Shown here: piece by piece, positions 9,600 to 19,814 of the stretch | Layout of the letters: each line of letters opens with the position of its first letter | Numbering within the stretch: the first letter of the stretch is position 1 | NCBI GenBank assembly: GCA_000507305.1 | Contig: DF241084.1 | Span: forward strand, 26,089 to 90,088 | Reading direction: 5' to 3' | DNA from: Breviolum minutum Mf 1.05b.01 | Taxonomy: Eukaryota > Sar > Dinophyceae > Suessiales > Symbiodiniaceae | DNA length: 64,000 nt | Position numbers and translations under genes: made by a program | The notes under the pieces: model-generated | Seen by the model: only the letters and a program-made list of their open reading frames with translations | Databases searched by the model: none | What the model was told of the DNA's origin: nothing

Positions 9600-10016
9600 T
9601 GATGTTTTGCTGGAACACACAATTCTTCAATTGATTCCGACTGTTTAGTATTTATGTGTGGGATTTCTATTCCCAAACAAATGTGTAAAGTGTCACCGTT
9701 CAACTGGTACTAGGGAGAAATTAATTTTGAAACGTCAGAAATGCGAGATGCTTGATGGTCATGTTTTTTTCGAACGGTTGCGTTGATCATTGATATCTTT
9801 GTTAAGCTGAATACAATGCTTGGAAATGTAAAACGCCATAGTACAGCAATGGGGGTAATTCTAATCAACCTGGTCTCAATGATTAACGTGAAACAAACAC
9901 ATTTTTGCATTCCATCCTAAATTATACTGCTGGGTTCATAGGACTCCGCACAATGGCTGGGTAATGTAACCCCTATATATGCACTAAATCGCCTATTGCT
10001 CTCATGGCGTATTGCT
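9600..10016. other. No supported gene
   Basis: A 66-codon minus-strand frame (9710-9910, beginning MQKCVCFTLII) is the only candidate, and I cannot tell it from chance. Confidence 0.35.
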
Positions 10017-10099
10017 GTATTACCACTTGAAGATCTTGAAGTCGCCATTTGAAGAGTTGAGAAAACTGGAACTGGTCCAGTTGTTACTAGCGGAGTATA

Positions 10100-10254
10100 G
10101 TTGGGGGATCATCCCAGGACGGACGTAAGTAGTTAGTAACTCCCATTTATAAGATATGAAAAGGCAATTTGGAAGGGGAATGACCTTACTTAGGGTAGAG
10201 GACATACTAACCATGGTTGTTAAAAATTTACTAACCGTGATGATCTTCCAAGCA
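10100..10254. repeat. Family C TIR element
   Basis: TTGGGGGATCATCCCAGGAC, then GTAAGTAGTTAG, right end GTGATGATCTTCCAAGCA. Upstream in minus sense of a short possible exon at 10017-10099 (SASNNWTSSSFLNSSNGDF). Confidence 0.75.
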
Positions 10255-10511
10255 GGAAGTGATTGGAGCTATGGTAGATTATTTGCCGCGGCCAAGTGAC
10301 CAACGACATTTCGCCACCGCCAGATGACTATAGGTGGGACATACCCCGAAACGACATGACTCAAACTGGGCTACACCCAATCGCTCTTTGGGGTATCATT
10401 ATTTTGGATAACCTCCCACATACACCCTTGAGAAGATTTATCGCCTGGTGATCCTAAATAATCAAAAAGAGTCTTGAGGAAACATGATGCTTGACATAAA
10501 CCCTAGACTTC

Positions 10512-10597
10512 CAAACACCTCCTGAAAAGATATTTGGACCCCCCAAAACATACCTAAAAAACCTTCTCAGGATGTATTTGGATGTCTAGGGTAACAC
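10512..10597. repeat. Family L element
   Basis: CCAAACACCTCCTGAAAAG and CCTTCTCAGGATGTATTTGG are the arms. The element ends GATGTCTAGGGTA. Confidence 0.65.
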
Positions 10598-10701
10598 ATA
10601 AACTTACCTTGGATCTCTGACTCTTCCATTTGTGGGGAAACAACGGCCCGGTGAAACACCCCGGGTAGAAAGGCGCGCTAAGGTGTGCTCATCGAAGTTT
10701 T

Positions 10702-10947
10702 TGCTTGGAGGATCATCCCAGGACTTGTAAGTAGTTAGGATCACCTCCATTTATAAGCCATTTCCACCCCCAAAGTTTAACATAGGACCTGAAAATGATG
10801 GTTTCCAAAAGGGATCTCCTTTTCCAGGGTGCCACTTTCAGGTTCCATGTTAGACTTGAGGAGTGTAGGGGAATAACCCTACTTCGGGAACTTACTAACC
10901 ATGGTCCATGGTTATTAAACACTTACCAACTGGGATGATCCTCCACA
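10702..10947. repeat. Family C element with a family D element nested inside
   Basis: Outer arms are TGCTTGGAGGATCATCCCAG and TGGGATGATCCTCCA. Between the halves lies a D copy (about 10770-10868: GTTTAACATAGGACCTGAAA to TTCAGGTTCCATGTTAGACT). The outer sequence resumes after it (GGGGAATAACCCTACTT), so D inserted into C. Confidence 0.8.
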
Positions 10948-11024
10948 TGCGGGGGTATCTCCCTATGATGGTTCCGGATTTTGATACCCCCCCCAATCGC
11001 TCCGTTCCCCACCATTCGCACAAG

Positions 11025-11130
11025 CTACAAGATGGGCCCCTACCAATTACAACCCCTATAAGTTCACCATTTATTTCCGGCCATTTATAGTCGCACCATA
11101 ACCCCATTTGGAACGGCCCATCTTGCAGGG
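11025..11130. repeat. Family G TIR element
   Basis: CTACAAGATGGGCCCCTACC at the left and CGGCCCATCTTGCAGG at the right. The right end CTTGCAG is a usable 3' splice site. Confidence 0.75.
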
Positions 11131-11256
11131 AATCTTCATCCCAGAAACTGTGCTCAAGCCATGCGTTGAACGTTCTCGCTCTTGGAACCTTAGGGACTTT
11201 CTCCAAAAAAAAGGAAGAAACCAATGGGAAATTGGTTGGTGGTTTGGGGCCCGGTG

Positions 11257-11392
11257 CTGGGATGTCCCAGGAATTTAAGGATCAATGGTTAGTAAATTGG
11301 GTTATAATCTACTTACACATGGGATATATTAGGGTGAAATAACCCACTGATCCTAATGTTTGATCCTAACTTCTGTCCCGGGACATCCAAGT
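11257..11392. repeat. Family F TIR element
   Basis: CTGGGATGTCCCAGGAA and CCCGGGACATCCAAG, with GGTTATAATC inside. Diverged at the left tip. Confidence 0.65.
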
Positions 11393-11534
11393 TGTTTGGA
11401 TTTCTGCAATCCCCGAAATAAAAAGGGCTTGCTATGAAAGGGCATCCCAACGATTCGAGGGCCCCGAAGCACGTCCCAAATGAAACTTGCAGAAGTATCA
11501 TAAAACACAAGAAAACACAAAAAAACTGGTCTTT

Positions 11535-11640
11535 ACACCCTGGAAGATTAACATGGACCATAATCATGGAGGTTTGGAAGATCATTTTCCTTTCTAAATG
11601 GGGTGATTTGTAGGTTCCATGTTAATCTTCCAGGGTGTAT
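11535..11640. repeat. Family D TIR element
   Basis: Long near-perfect arms: CACCCTGGAAGATTAACATGG and the complement ending CTTCCAGGGTGTA. Confidence 0.85.
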
Positions 11641-11849
11641 TTGAGAACAGTCTCAATTACTTATGACATACAATTATACTGGTTGACTGGTAGGAATCCC
11701 TGTAATAGTGTATCTAGGATCCAAATAGAACTCCCTATATCTAGACAAAATAGCCAAAGTTTTTTTGCGTAGTTACAGCTCAGTGGCATTTGGGTAGGCT
11801 TTGGACAATTTGCAAATAAACTGATAACAATGTATATCTACAAAACAAA

Positions 11850-11925
11850 TTGCGCACGTCAAATTGGATGATTTCCCAAAGGTTAGGGGTGAAAAGTCCA
11901 AGAATATTTGAACCCCCCAGATAGT
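11850..11925. repeat. Family A fragment
   Basis: CGTCAAATTGGATGATTTCCC, AGGGGTGAAAA and an end of TTTGAACCCCCCAGATAG. The left TIR is lost. Confidence 0.45.
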
Positions 11926-11993
11926 ATGGTATGTACACAATCCCTAAATATGTTCCAACCACCCCCAGTGTTTTTCTTCGCTGCTAAAGTATT

Positions 11994-12504
11994 CTACCGT
12001 ACTGGGAAGTACTTCCGGGCAGCACACCCTTGCTGGCAATTAAAAACAATGGTTCGTTCGACACTTGGTAAATTGGACAGCCGGCTATCATTGTTCACTA
12101 GAGCGTCAATTAAATAGGGAGAGTATGAATTGAAATGCCGAATATGCGACCACTGACTTGCCATGCTTATAGGATTGACGGCCACATCAGCATCATGTAA
12201 CCTTGTCTTCTCAATCACAGGCAGTGTGTACTCTCTAAGTACACCAACCTTCAGCAAAGCAGATACCATTGAAACTCTCTGTGATTTGTTGGCAGCAATG
12301 GTGCCAAAAGCCATGCGTCAGCAGAGTCACCAGTATCAATAGGAGCCAATTGCCATCCCACCATGTTGTAGAATTGAAATAGCTCAGGCACAACATTGCT
12401 CTTGGCTTTTGACCCATCTACCAGCTCCTCAACGTCAGGTGGCACAACAATGTCAACCTCACGGGTAGTACTTGGTGTGAACCCGCTTGCTAATATGAAA
12501 GTTC
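11994..12504 (-). CDS. Two-exon gene segment, unknown protein
   Basis: Exons 12362-12504 and 11994-12278, joined by an 83-bp phase-0 intron (AACATG|GTGGGA to CACAG|AGAGTT). The upstream exon starts at an acceptor TCTCACAG|GA, so more exons lie 5'. The reading frame is open across the join and ends TAG after 95 further codons, although CG|GTAGAA overlapping the stop could be a donor. Readable parts: STTREVDIVVPPDVEELVDG, VPELFQFYNM, then VSALLKVGVLREYTLPVIEK and SHIRHFNSYSPYLIDALVNN. I do not recognise the family. No membrane segment is visible. Without the intron the two halves are in different frames, which supports the splice. Confidence 0.6.
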
Positions 12505-12830
12505 CTGTGAGATCTGTTCAAAACCCTTGGAAGATTTCATTGTAGTGATGGAATTATACAGGTTTACATAAAAAGCTAATAAAATACCCACAAAACTGGA
12601 TAGTACAACCTCCCCCTACACCAACAACCAGGGTCAACCAGGGTCAACGCATCATTAAGCATCTTCTTTTGACATCATTGGATACCTAGGCATAAAGAAC
12701 TACCTGGTGGTTTCAACCCATTTGAAAACTTATTTGTCAAATGAAATGTGGCAAAAACAACAAACTATCTAAAGCCACCTATAAAATCCCATGCATCTAT
12801 GCAAGATGCAAAAAAAGTGAAAGCCACCAA

Positions 12831-12927
12831 CTACCCTCCAAGGAACTAATATATCCCACCTTAGCAAAAAGGAACATCATCTTCAAAAGTGCCTTGGGAT
12901 GGGATATGTGATTGTTCTCGGGTGTGT
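12831..12927. repeat. Family E variant
   Basis: TACCCTCCAAGGAACTAATA at the left; GGGATGGGATATGTGATTGTTC at the right. The right arm recurs inverted at 27023-27050. Confidence 0.6.
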
Positions 12928-13241
12928 AGGTGACCTTTCTTTTTTTCAAATCATTAATTAAGTAAAACATCCCCCCCTCGTTGTAAGAGGGAGATACTTC
13001 AACCCTGTAAACCACAGGTTCATCAACCCCACGTCTAACGGGGTCCCAAGAATTTGTAAGCCCAGTTTGGACGTCACACCCCGGAAAACATGGATACCTG
13101 GATACCCGAAATGATGGGCCTTGGAAAAGGTGACTCCAGCTTTAAAATCTGGCCCTTATTGGTATCTATATGTTAAATTTTGGGATCGTTGGATCGGGAC
13201 GGTGCCATGCGCCATGTATCTTTGACAGCAACAAATACAAC

Positions 13242-13298
13242 TCCGAGGAACTGTTGTCCCGTTAAAGCCTTCAGGGTGGATGTCTTGCCAGCACGGCC
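13242..13298 (-). CDS. ROCO-type GTPase, P-loop exon (GRAGKTSTLKALTGQQF)
   Basis: A 57-nt phase-0 exon between GCCAG|GGC and GGA|GTTGTA encodes a Walker A motif followed by LKALTGQQF. The motif GxAGKTS/T with L-x-x-L-x-G-x-x-F downstream is what Roc domains of ROCO GTPases carry. The exon may extend 5' in the same frame (FSTRACQ). No other Roc motif is within 1 kb. The WDFGGQ exon on the same strand at 962-1044 would be in the right order for a single gene, but 12 kb of other features, including a plus-strand gene, lie between, so two ROCO loci are equally possible. Confidence 0.6.
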
Positions 13299-13355
13299 CT
13301 GGCAAGCTCTGGTGGAGAACGGGTGGGTCACCTTTTTGTACCAAACGTCAATCCT

Positions 13356-13553
13356 CCACTTGGATGTGTCAGGAAGTTAGGATCAAAGGTTAGGATCACT
13401 GGGTTATAACCCTAATAAATCCCATTTCTAAGATTTTAAAAGTAGGTTATCCCTGAAACTAACATGGCACCTGAAAATGGATGGTTGGAATACGATCCTT
13501 TCCTTTTGGGATGGCCTATTTTGAGGTGCAAACTGTTAGGTTTTAGGGAGGGT
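13356..13553. repeat. Family F left half followed by a family D element
   Basis: CCACTTGGATGTGTCAGGAAG starts an F copy. After about 90 bp a D copy takes over (13448-13553: CCCTGAAACTAACATGGCAC to TAGGTTTTAGGGAGGG) and no F right end follows. Confidence 0.65.
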
Positions 13554-14060
13554 AGGAATCCAAGTATCACTGCGTGGAAGTATGCTTCATGTAAATTACT
13601 GGGTACCTTTCCAGTTTATCCTTCAAGCCCATTAGTTGTCAGAGGGATATATTTTTTTTTTTTCGGAAAAAACATAAAATTGTTTCTGGGAATTGTTCTT
13701 CCCAGAATAATCTTCCAGTCATTACTTTGTGAGGTTTTTTTGTGTGAGTTTGAACTGCGAAAGGCGCAAAACACGAGATGATGGATTTCCTCAAGACTAG
13801 ACTAGAGTTAGGTTGGTGAGTACTGAACAGAATTATTTCAATTTGCATAAGGTAATGCTCAAAAAAAAAACAAAAATAATCTCTTAAATGGTAGTTTCTT
13901 TGATGGTGATCAATCTGGGATCCCAATCCGTAAATCACCAAAAAAAAAACAAATCCAAAACAACAAAGGACATTTTATATAGCCATCTGGGATGTGGAAC
14001 ATCACCAACAAAACATTTCCAAGACCAGTGGAATTGAGCGGGGTAATTTCGTAGCGGGTC
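13554..14060. other. No supported gene
   Basis: Frames are open on both strands around 13560-13780 but neither shows splice context. A-rich tracts lie at 13859-13870 and 13940-13950. Confidence 0.35.
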
Positions 14061-14064
14061 TACA

Positions 14065-14160
14065 ATAAGCACTGGGATGTATAAAACACGGTAAATAATG
14101 GGATTTCAACTACCAAGCTCAACTGGTGAGTTTGCCGGATTTCTGAACCATCCACAGCCA
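14065..14160. repeat. Family B element, reverse orientation, left end lost
   Basis: GGGATGTATAAAACAC, then CTCAACTGGTGAG and GCCGGATTTCTGAACCATCC: the right half of family B read in reverse. Confidence 0.6.
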
Positions 14161-14276
14161 TGATCCACGTTCCAATTCCTCATCCTCACCAACCACCCAT
14201 CCCCATCGCCTGACCCACGAACATGGCCTAGCAAGCATGTGAGCCATGAGTCGAAAACCCGGGGCCCAGATACTTT

Positions 14277-14364
14277 CCATTGAATCCTGGTTGTTTCATA
14301 GGGAACCTTGTAGTGGTTGATGAAATAATCCCCATATATTGACCAGATGATATGGACAATGTTT
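14277..14364. repeat. Family K element
   Basis: CCATTGAATCCTGGTTGTTT, AATAATCCCCATATA and an end of ATATGGACAATG. Confidence 0.6.
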
Positions 14365-14654
14365 CACCCCTTCTTTTGATTTCATGTATATATATATATA
14401 TATCAATATAATTCTCAACAAACAATTGCTGAAAGTCTTTTCAACATCAACAGAGGGAATCAAAAAAGAAACATCTGGGCAACATTTGAAGAAAAATCCC
14501 AATCCTGCATTTGTTCAGCTTGGGAGGAACAACAAGAACCTCCAAACCCATCTATGAAAGGCCTACAAATCCTACAAGGTGTTTCCTGGATCCAGTCTTG
14601 TTGGGGTAGTTTAGTGCCGGCCCTGAGGGCCCTCAAGCCACGAGACAAAGCTCA

Positions 14655-14840
14655 GCTACCACTCCTCCTCCACTCTGCCATTGGGACCATCCTTGGTTGT
14701 AGCCATCATACCAGGAGCCCTCAGTCTCATACCCTTCATCCTGCTGCCATCCTTTTCCTCCCTTATTAGCTGCCTTTCCTCCTTTGCCATCGTATGGCCC
14801 TTTCCGTGACTCGAAGCCGGCACACCTCGACAAAATTTGC
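14655..14840 (-). CDS. Exon of a glycine/lysine/tyrosine-rich protein
   Basis: On the minus strand the frame reads GPYDGKGGKAANKGGKGWQQ, then an acidic and aromatic run ending WSQWQSGGG, a low-complexity composition frequent in dinoflagellate RNA-associated proteins (from memory, not searched). A donor (GAGTG|GTAGCT) follows the run. The upstream boundary is not clear; the frame stays open beyond 14840. A further open stretch at 14500-14600 (CRPFIDGFGGSCCSSQ) may be the next exon. The plus strand is also open here, which I read as antisense. Confidence 0.45.
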
Positions 14841-15201
14841 ACCAACCGACGTGTATTCGGCCCGTTAAGGGGGTCGGTAGTCACTCCTCGCAACTCCTTG
14901 CAGCCGCAGCCCCGCACGCATTCGCAACAAACTGCCGCGATACGGCCCGTAATGAAAGTTCCTACAAACCAGAGGGACCTCTGAGAGGTGTCGCGACAAA
15001 AGGAACAAACAGAACGGCTGCTGTGAAACATGAAGAAATCGAGGGTCCATCTGGTCGTTTTGTTCCGTCCAAGCTTTCCATCGATACGACTTTTCCTCTT
15101 GTCCTTCCAGGCAGCCAACGATTGAGTTGCTCTGTGTCTCGAGAAGTTTGGGGTGACAAGGGACCCCCACACATAAACAAAAATAACTGGGTAATTGGGG
15201 T

Positions 15202-15307
15202 TACAGTTGATGGAAGAAATCCTGTACCAGTTGATGTGGATAATATCCTTTTTTTTATAGGGTTTGATACATCCCAGGTGGTGCAGGATTTATTCCATCA
15301 ACAGTAT
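15202..15307. repeat. Family B TIR element
   Basis: ACAGTTGATGGAAGAAATCC to ATTCCATCAACAGTA, with GGTTTGATACATCCCAGGTGG inside. Confidence 0.75.
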
Positions 15308-15365
15308 CACCCTACTTATAGTGGCTATAACTCCACTTACAACTGGTAGGGGCCCCACCTCCTAT
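15307..15365. repeat. Family G arm
   Basis: CACCCTACTTATAGTGGCTATAACTCC to CTGGTAGGGGCCCCACC, a half element abutting family B. Confidence 0.55.
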
Positions 15366-15654
15366 GGTCCTGCTCAACAGGGTCGCGATTAAATTTTGCA
15401 CAGCTGCTATCGGCCTGGATGAGTATACACCACATCCCATGAGTTATGGATTTTTGAAAGTACGGAAACGGGGGGTGTGCCACCCCAACTTCCACTTCCC
15501 AAACTAAAACTATCTTAATTGGGTTTACTGGGGTAAACTAATGACCTCATTTACCAAGTAGAGATCCGGACAAAAATCCACTTCACCAGGGCCGGAAAGA
15601 ATCTATACCTATACCTCTTCTACCAAGGACGGGCATCTACTTTGTTACTTGGTT

Positions 15655-15762
15655 TTACTTGGTTGGTTCAGGGGGTTACAAGCCATTTGTACGTAGACCA
15701 ACTCCATTTAGGGGACTTACTAACCACACTTACTACATAATGCTCCTCCAAGTACCACGTCT
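15655..15762. repeat. Family C element, degenerate
   Basis: TTACTTGG at the left, GGGGACTTACTAACCAC inside, ATGCTCCTCCAAGTA at the right. Confidence 0.5.
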
Positions 15763-15941
15763 ACCTGTCAAACCTCCAGAGAGAGAAACGAAAAAACGTC
15801 ACCAGGGCCATTGCCCCCCCCAAAAACGAATCAAAATCTGCAAACCTTCACCCAAACACACATCAAATGACATCTAGGACGACACCCGGGACACGACAGG
15901 TACGGAACGCCGCGCCTTTAACATCCTTGGTCTCAAAGTAC

Positions 15942-16047
15942 CTTTGGTCAAAGCTTCGGTGAAAGCTTGTTGTGCCACACGACTCTTCGCCAAGGCCCAC
16001 GCCGCGGCCTGAAGATCGTGGGAGCGAAATCCGCCCACGATGGCCAT
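15942..16047 (-). CDS. Exon with a helical-repeat motif (SHDLQAAAWALAKSRVAQQ)
   Basis: The minus strand reads AIVGGFRSHDLQAAAWALA, then KSRVAQQAFTEALTK up to a good donor (CCAAAG|GTACTT). The pattern F-x-x-Q/H-D-L-x-x-x-A-W-A-x-A is the repeat unit of octotricopeptide/FASTK-like organellar RNA-binding proteins, which are abundant in dinoflagellates and apicomplexans. Only one repeat is visible. The exon start is uncertain: an ATG at 16045-16047, or an acceptor I could not find. The plus strand is also open across here with a strong GTGAGT donor at 16048, which is the main rival reading. The DNA is GC-richer than its surroundings. Confidence 0.4.
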
Positions 16048-16274
16048 GTGAGTTAAAAAACTGGTAGATTCATCCTTTCTCCCATAATCATGGTTCAGTG
16101 GAAAATCACCCTAAATGCAAGGAAACCTAATATTGGAGATACACCCATTTTCCACTGAACCATGATTGTGGGAGGAAAGGTATATTTTTCATGAATACTT
16201 GATTTTGATGGTATAGGTGTAGGTAAAACATTCCATAGACGCATGATTCTGGACATATCTTGGCGCTGGCATAA

Positions 16275-16425
16275 TTGTGTTATCCTAGGATGATCACTAA
16301 GTGGCCAAAAAACACTCGGTCATTGACAACAGCCATTGCCGCAATGTTTTCCGGTGGACTCATCGCTACTTACAAGTTGGATTTGGTCATCAACTACGAC
16401 GATTCCTTGTCATATGGGTCAATAT
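16275..16425 (+). CDS. Candidate exon, unknown protein
   Basis: Acceptor TATCCTAG|GATG, then a frame reading SLTTAIAAMFSGGLIATYK and DLVINYDDSLSYGS, with possible donors AT|GTATGTG and G|GTCAAT. A family C element starts 30 bp later. The central run is moderately hydrophobic. No family recognised. Confidence 0.35.
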
Positions 16426-16457
16426 GTATGTGTAAAATGTGCAAATATATAATACCC

Positions 16458-16614
16458 TACTTGGAGATCATCCCAGGTATCGTAAGTGGTTAGTTTTTCC
16501 CTACTTCCAAGCCATGAAGTCCGGCCATTTGGAAGGGGAATCACCCCATTTATGGGACTTACGATCACCATGGTTATATACCACTTACAAGTCCTGGGAT
16601 GATCCTCCAAGTAG
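16458..16614. repeat. Family C TIR element
   Basis: CTTGGAGATCATCCCAGG, CGTAAGTGGTTAG, then TTACAAGTCCTGGGATGATC and CTCCAAGTA. Consensus internal donor and AAG acceptor are present. Confidence 0.85.
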
Positions 16615-16639
16615 TCTTCCAAATGCCTGATCAGGTTTG

Positions 16640-16742
16640 GTCTTTTGGGTAGGTTTTTGGGGTCCAAATACCTAATCACTAGGTGTTTGGAAGCCTAGGG
16701 ATATGTATGAACACATATACCCACTACTAGGTGTCTGGTGAC
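16640..16742. repeat. Family L element, diverged
   Basis: GTAGGTTTTTGGGGTCCAAATACC with a tandem CACTAGGTGTTTGGAAG and CTACTAGGTGTCTGG. Confidence 0.4.
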
Positions 16743-17191
16743 CATCCTCATGTAGAGAAATAAAAAGATAAATACATATATTCATATAACATGTGCGTAA
16801 AAAAAACCTGTGAAGGTTAACAGTTCACCAATTCTTGGAAAACGATCACGTGTCCTTTTGGGTTCGGAGAAAATAGGGCTTTTTTGATGTTGACCTTCCA
16901 GGGGAACTCTTACATTGGAAATCATGATGTATACCGAACATGTTGGAAATCCTTATTATTAACATAGACCATATATCCATGGATTGGGCATACTTCACAA
17001 TGAAATTATACATATCAAGCATGTTGTAATAAACCGATATATTTCAAATATCTATGTGCATATGAAAAAAATGATTGGGTCCTGCGAACTTGCTGTAACA
17101 ATGAAGGTTAATAGATGTCTTTCCATACAAACGAACAGACTAGTTACTCACTGTAAAAGGTTTTGGCAACTTCCACTAGATATAGTATATT
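16743..17191. other. No gene seen
   Basis: AT-rich. No exon, TIR or tandem repeat that I can name. Confidence 0.4.
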
Positions 17192-17298
17192 CTCCTTGAA
17201 ACTACCTTAGCCGTAGCCTCTGAAAGTAGGCCCTCCCAAAAGAAAACTAGTCTGATAAACCATCCATCAATTTTCAGGTGCTATATTAGTTTCAGGCG
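17192..17298. repeat. Family D TIR element
   Basis: CCTTGAAACTACCTTAGCC and GGTGCTATATTAGTTTCAGG ends, with ACCATCCATCAATTTTCAGG. Confidence 0.7.
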
Positions 17299-17310
17299 TG
17301 GTAATATAAT

Positions 17311-17492
17311 CACTTGGATTTGCATACGATGCTTGCAAAAAGTTAACAACATATGATCCAAATGGTGGTGAATGATGGTGATGAATACGGATCCAATCCG
17401 TAAAAATTATTGCAGTCTCCCAATTGGTAGTGGTGCATGGTGATTTGCCATGGCACAATCCGTAAAAAACTCACCAACAAAACAAATCCAAG
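17311..17492. repeat. Family I element with internal duplication
   Basis: CACTTGGATTTGCATACGATG to AAACAAATCCAAG. The block GGTGATxxAT... followed by CAATCCGTAAAAA occurs twice (near 17370-17412 and 17430-17470), lengthening it to about 180 bp. Confidence 0.7.
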
Positions 17493-18404
17493 AAACCAAG
17501 GTAACCCGCGGTTTTTCAATACATGTTCAGTAAAAAACCAAGGTTTCTTTACTAAGATTTTATTAGGCCTGGAAAGCCAAGTGCCCTATTTTTTAAGGCA
17601 ATAGTTGCTGGGTTTTAGGGGTAAAGTTGCCTAAAATGTTCCAGGGGATTAAAAAAAACACCCTGCCTAAAACCCTTGGAAAAAAAAACATGTTGGAAAC
17701 CACCATCCATGGGGGATCCCATCCAACCTGTGGTAAGCCAAAGTCATCGCCCGCCACTGGATCATGGAGTGCCTGGGCAGAGGGGTTTGGGTGCCATGTA
17801 GGAATTGGTCTTTGGTAAGCTGGGGGATTCACTACTTAGACCATCAACTAATGGTTCACCGGTTTGAGGCCCGGTGGTTTAGGATTCGAATCGGGCGCCC
17901 CTAAGTGACAATCCCTTTCATCAGGGAGTCCCAAATATCCAAACCACCGGGCCCCAAACCAACAATTAGCTGAAACCAGAACCCCCCCAAAAAAACACAA
18001 TCGAAAACAATACACACCTCTGAAGTTCAACAATTTCGGCCCCTTAAAAAAAGGATACTTGGAAAAAGTACAACTTTCCATTCAAAAGTTTGTTTCTTTC
18101 ACGGGCGAACAGCTCTTAAACTTCAGCGGTGTACCTTCAAAACATGGTCAGTGAAGTAAAATAACCACAGTTTCAAGGGTAAACTGATCACTGCAAGGCG
18201 CTTCTGATGGCTTGAAACTCTTGGAACGTGGCTACAAAAAACCAATAACATATGCTAATCACTCAAGAGCCTAGCTATCGACCACCTAAGATGCATGAAA
18301 TCAAAATGATTCAACCAAAATAATCTCCACATTGCACCTGGTTCGCCTCATTGGAACGCCAACATCATATGAACTTCTCTTTGCAAAGGTCATAGTCCCT
18401 AGAC
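17493..18404. other. No supported gene; one local inverted repeat
   Basis: GGCCCGGTGGTTTAGGAT (17868-17886) and the near-complement AAACCACCGGGCCCC (17941-17955) face each other. The rest shows no exon with splice context. Confidence 0.4.
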
Positions 18405-18495
18405 ATCCAAACACCTAAACTCAAATGGTATGACTGGACCAGTAGAATATACCTTAAAAACCACCAAACCTCAAGAGGTATTGGCCTGGATGTCT
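18405..18495. repeat. Family L element, diverged
   Basis: AGACATCCAAACACCTAAAC to CAAGAGGTATTGGCCTGGATGTCT. Confidence 0.5.
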
Positions 18496-18670
18496 ACAAA
18501 CTGTTCGACAATATGTTTTCCTACCATCATGTAATCCCCCACAGGTTTTAAAGATTGGCTTGCTTCGCTGTTTCGCTCAGCTTTTCCCGCCAAGTTCCCA
18601 GAGTTTTCCCAGGGTTTCTTTCTTGTCATAAGAAACTTACCATTGGGCAGTCAAAAAGTAACGAATCATT

Positions 18671-18769
18671 TCTGGTTGGTGGTTTCAACCCGTTTGAAAA
18701 ATATTAATCAAATTGGTTCTTTTCCCCAGGTTGGGGTGAAAAAAAAATTGTTTGAGACCACCACCAGAT
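18671..18769. repeat. Family A TIR element at an exon edge
   Basis: TCTGGTTGGTGGTTTCAACC to GAGACCACCACCAGA. On the minus strand it follows the exon ending FFKQIW with no gap. A splice at its ends would put a TGA in the codon across the join, so it may mark the gene's 3' end rather than an intron. Confidence 0.85.
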
Positions 18770-19272
18770 TTGTTTAAAGAAGAGGGTTGGTATGGGAAAA
18801 AAGATTTCGTGCCCTGCGTCTGCTTCATCTAGCAGGCCATTTGTAGCAACCTTGACAATTGGTAGCTTGCCAAGGATTTCCAAGACAGCCAGCCATTGTC
18901 TGGCGATCGAGGACTGAGTAGTCAGGTTTGCTTGGAAACTCTCAACAGTTACGATACAATGTATGTTTAATTTTAGTTCTCTTATTTTCAATCATTCATG
19001 TAGTTCACTTTCTCATCACATCTAACTTTTCCATTTCTCTTCCATTGTTCGCCAGCAGCTGCAGCTTGGTCTTCAGATAGCGTTTTGGAGCTCCGAGCAT
19101 TGCCCTTCCGGGCCAGGCGCTGAAGGCGGGTGTTGACCTTCACTTCCAGAGCGTTAAGACGAGCCTCAATGCTTCGGTGGCCTCTTGGTCGGTGGTTGCA
19201 GTGGTTTCCCGTCCCTTCTCGGCAGGCGAGAGGAAGTCCAACGGACTGGACGATGGTGGTTCCCAACGTCAT
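18770..19272 (-). CDS. Two-exon gene segment with a coiled-coil N-terminal part
   Basis: Exons 19009 to about 19272 and about 18770-18940, with a 68-bp phase-0 intron (GAGAAA|GTGAAC to GTTGAG|AGTTTC) that also removes an in-frame stop. Exon 1 reads IEARLNALEVKVNTRLQRLA, then RKGNARSSKTLSEDQAAAAG, a probable amphipathic helix. Exon 2 reads SIARQWLAVLEILGKLPIVK, then VATNGLLDEADAG and ends at a family A element. The upstream boundary is unclear. I do not recognise the family. The plus strand shows a long open frame (19130-19615), which I read as antisense since it has no splice context. Confidence 0.6.
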
Positions 19273-19814
19273 GAGACGTCGCCAAAAACGTCATACTGCA
19301 AAGGAGGCGGATGCTGCTTTGCGCTTCGTTGAAAAAGTCCCTCCAAAACTCCAAGGGGCTGCAAAACCTGCAGCAATTTTCCTCCACCAGCCGCAGCCCC
19401 GGTCATGCCGTGAAGCCACCAGGGCAATGAGGTGTTTGTTCATTACTCATGGAATTTCCTCCCCAAGAATTCCCAACCTAACCTGCCAATTCCCACTGCC
19501 GGCCGCCTTGTCATTGGAAGCCGAAAATCCCATATGTCTCAACCTCAATCTGATGGTCAGTTTCAACGGTTGGTCGAAATCTCGGGGGGTTTTGACCCTA
19601 GAAACCATGGTATGAACCCAACTCTTCTTTGGAATCAAGTTGGGATGGAAATCAAGTTTCATTCAGTACAGTTATATTGAAATATACAATATATATATAT
19701 ATGTATATATACACATACCGTATAACCATATCCTGGTTTTCTCCAGAAGACTTAAAATCAACCAGGAGATGTAAATATACGTACACATGCCTTTGTAAAA
19801 AGGGCCTTAAAAGT

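Noticed and set aside
14837-15349. 170-codon plus-strand frame
   Set aside because: Its 3' third is a family B element, and the minus strand has the more distinctive glycine/lysine-rich exon.
19130-19615. 161-codon plus-strand open frame
   Set aside because: It lies antisense to a two-exon minus gene with a frame-restoring splice; composition is arginine/proline-rich as expected for a shadow frame.
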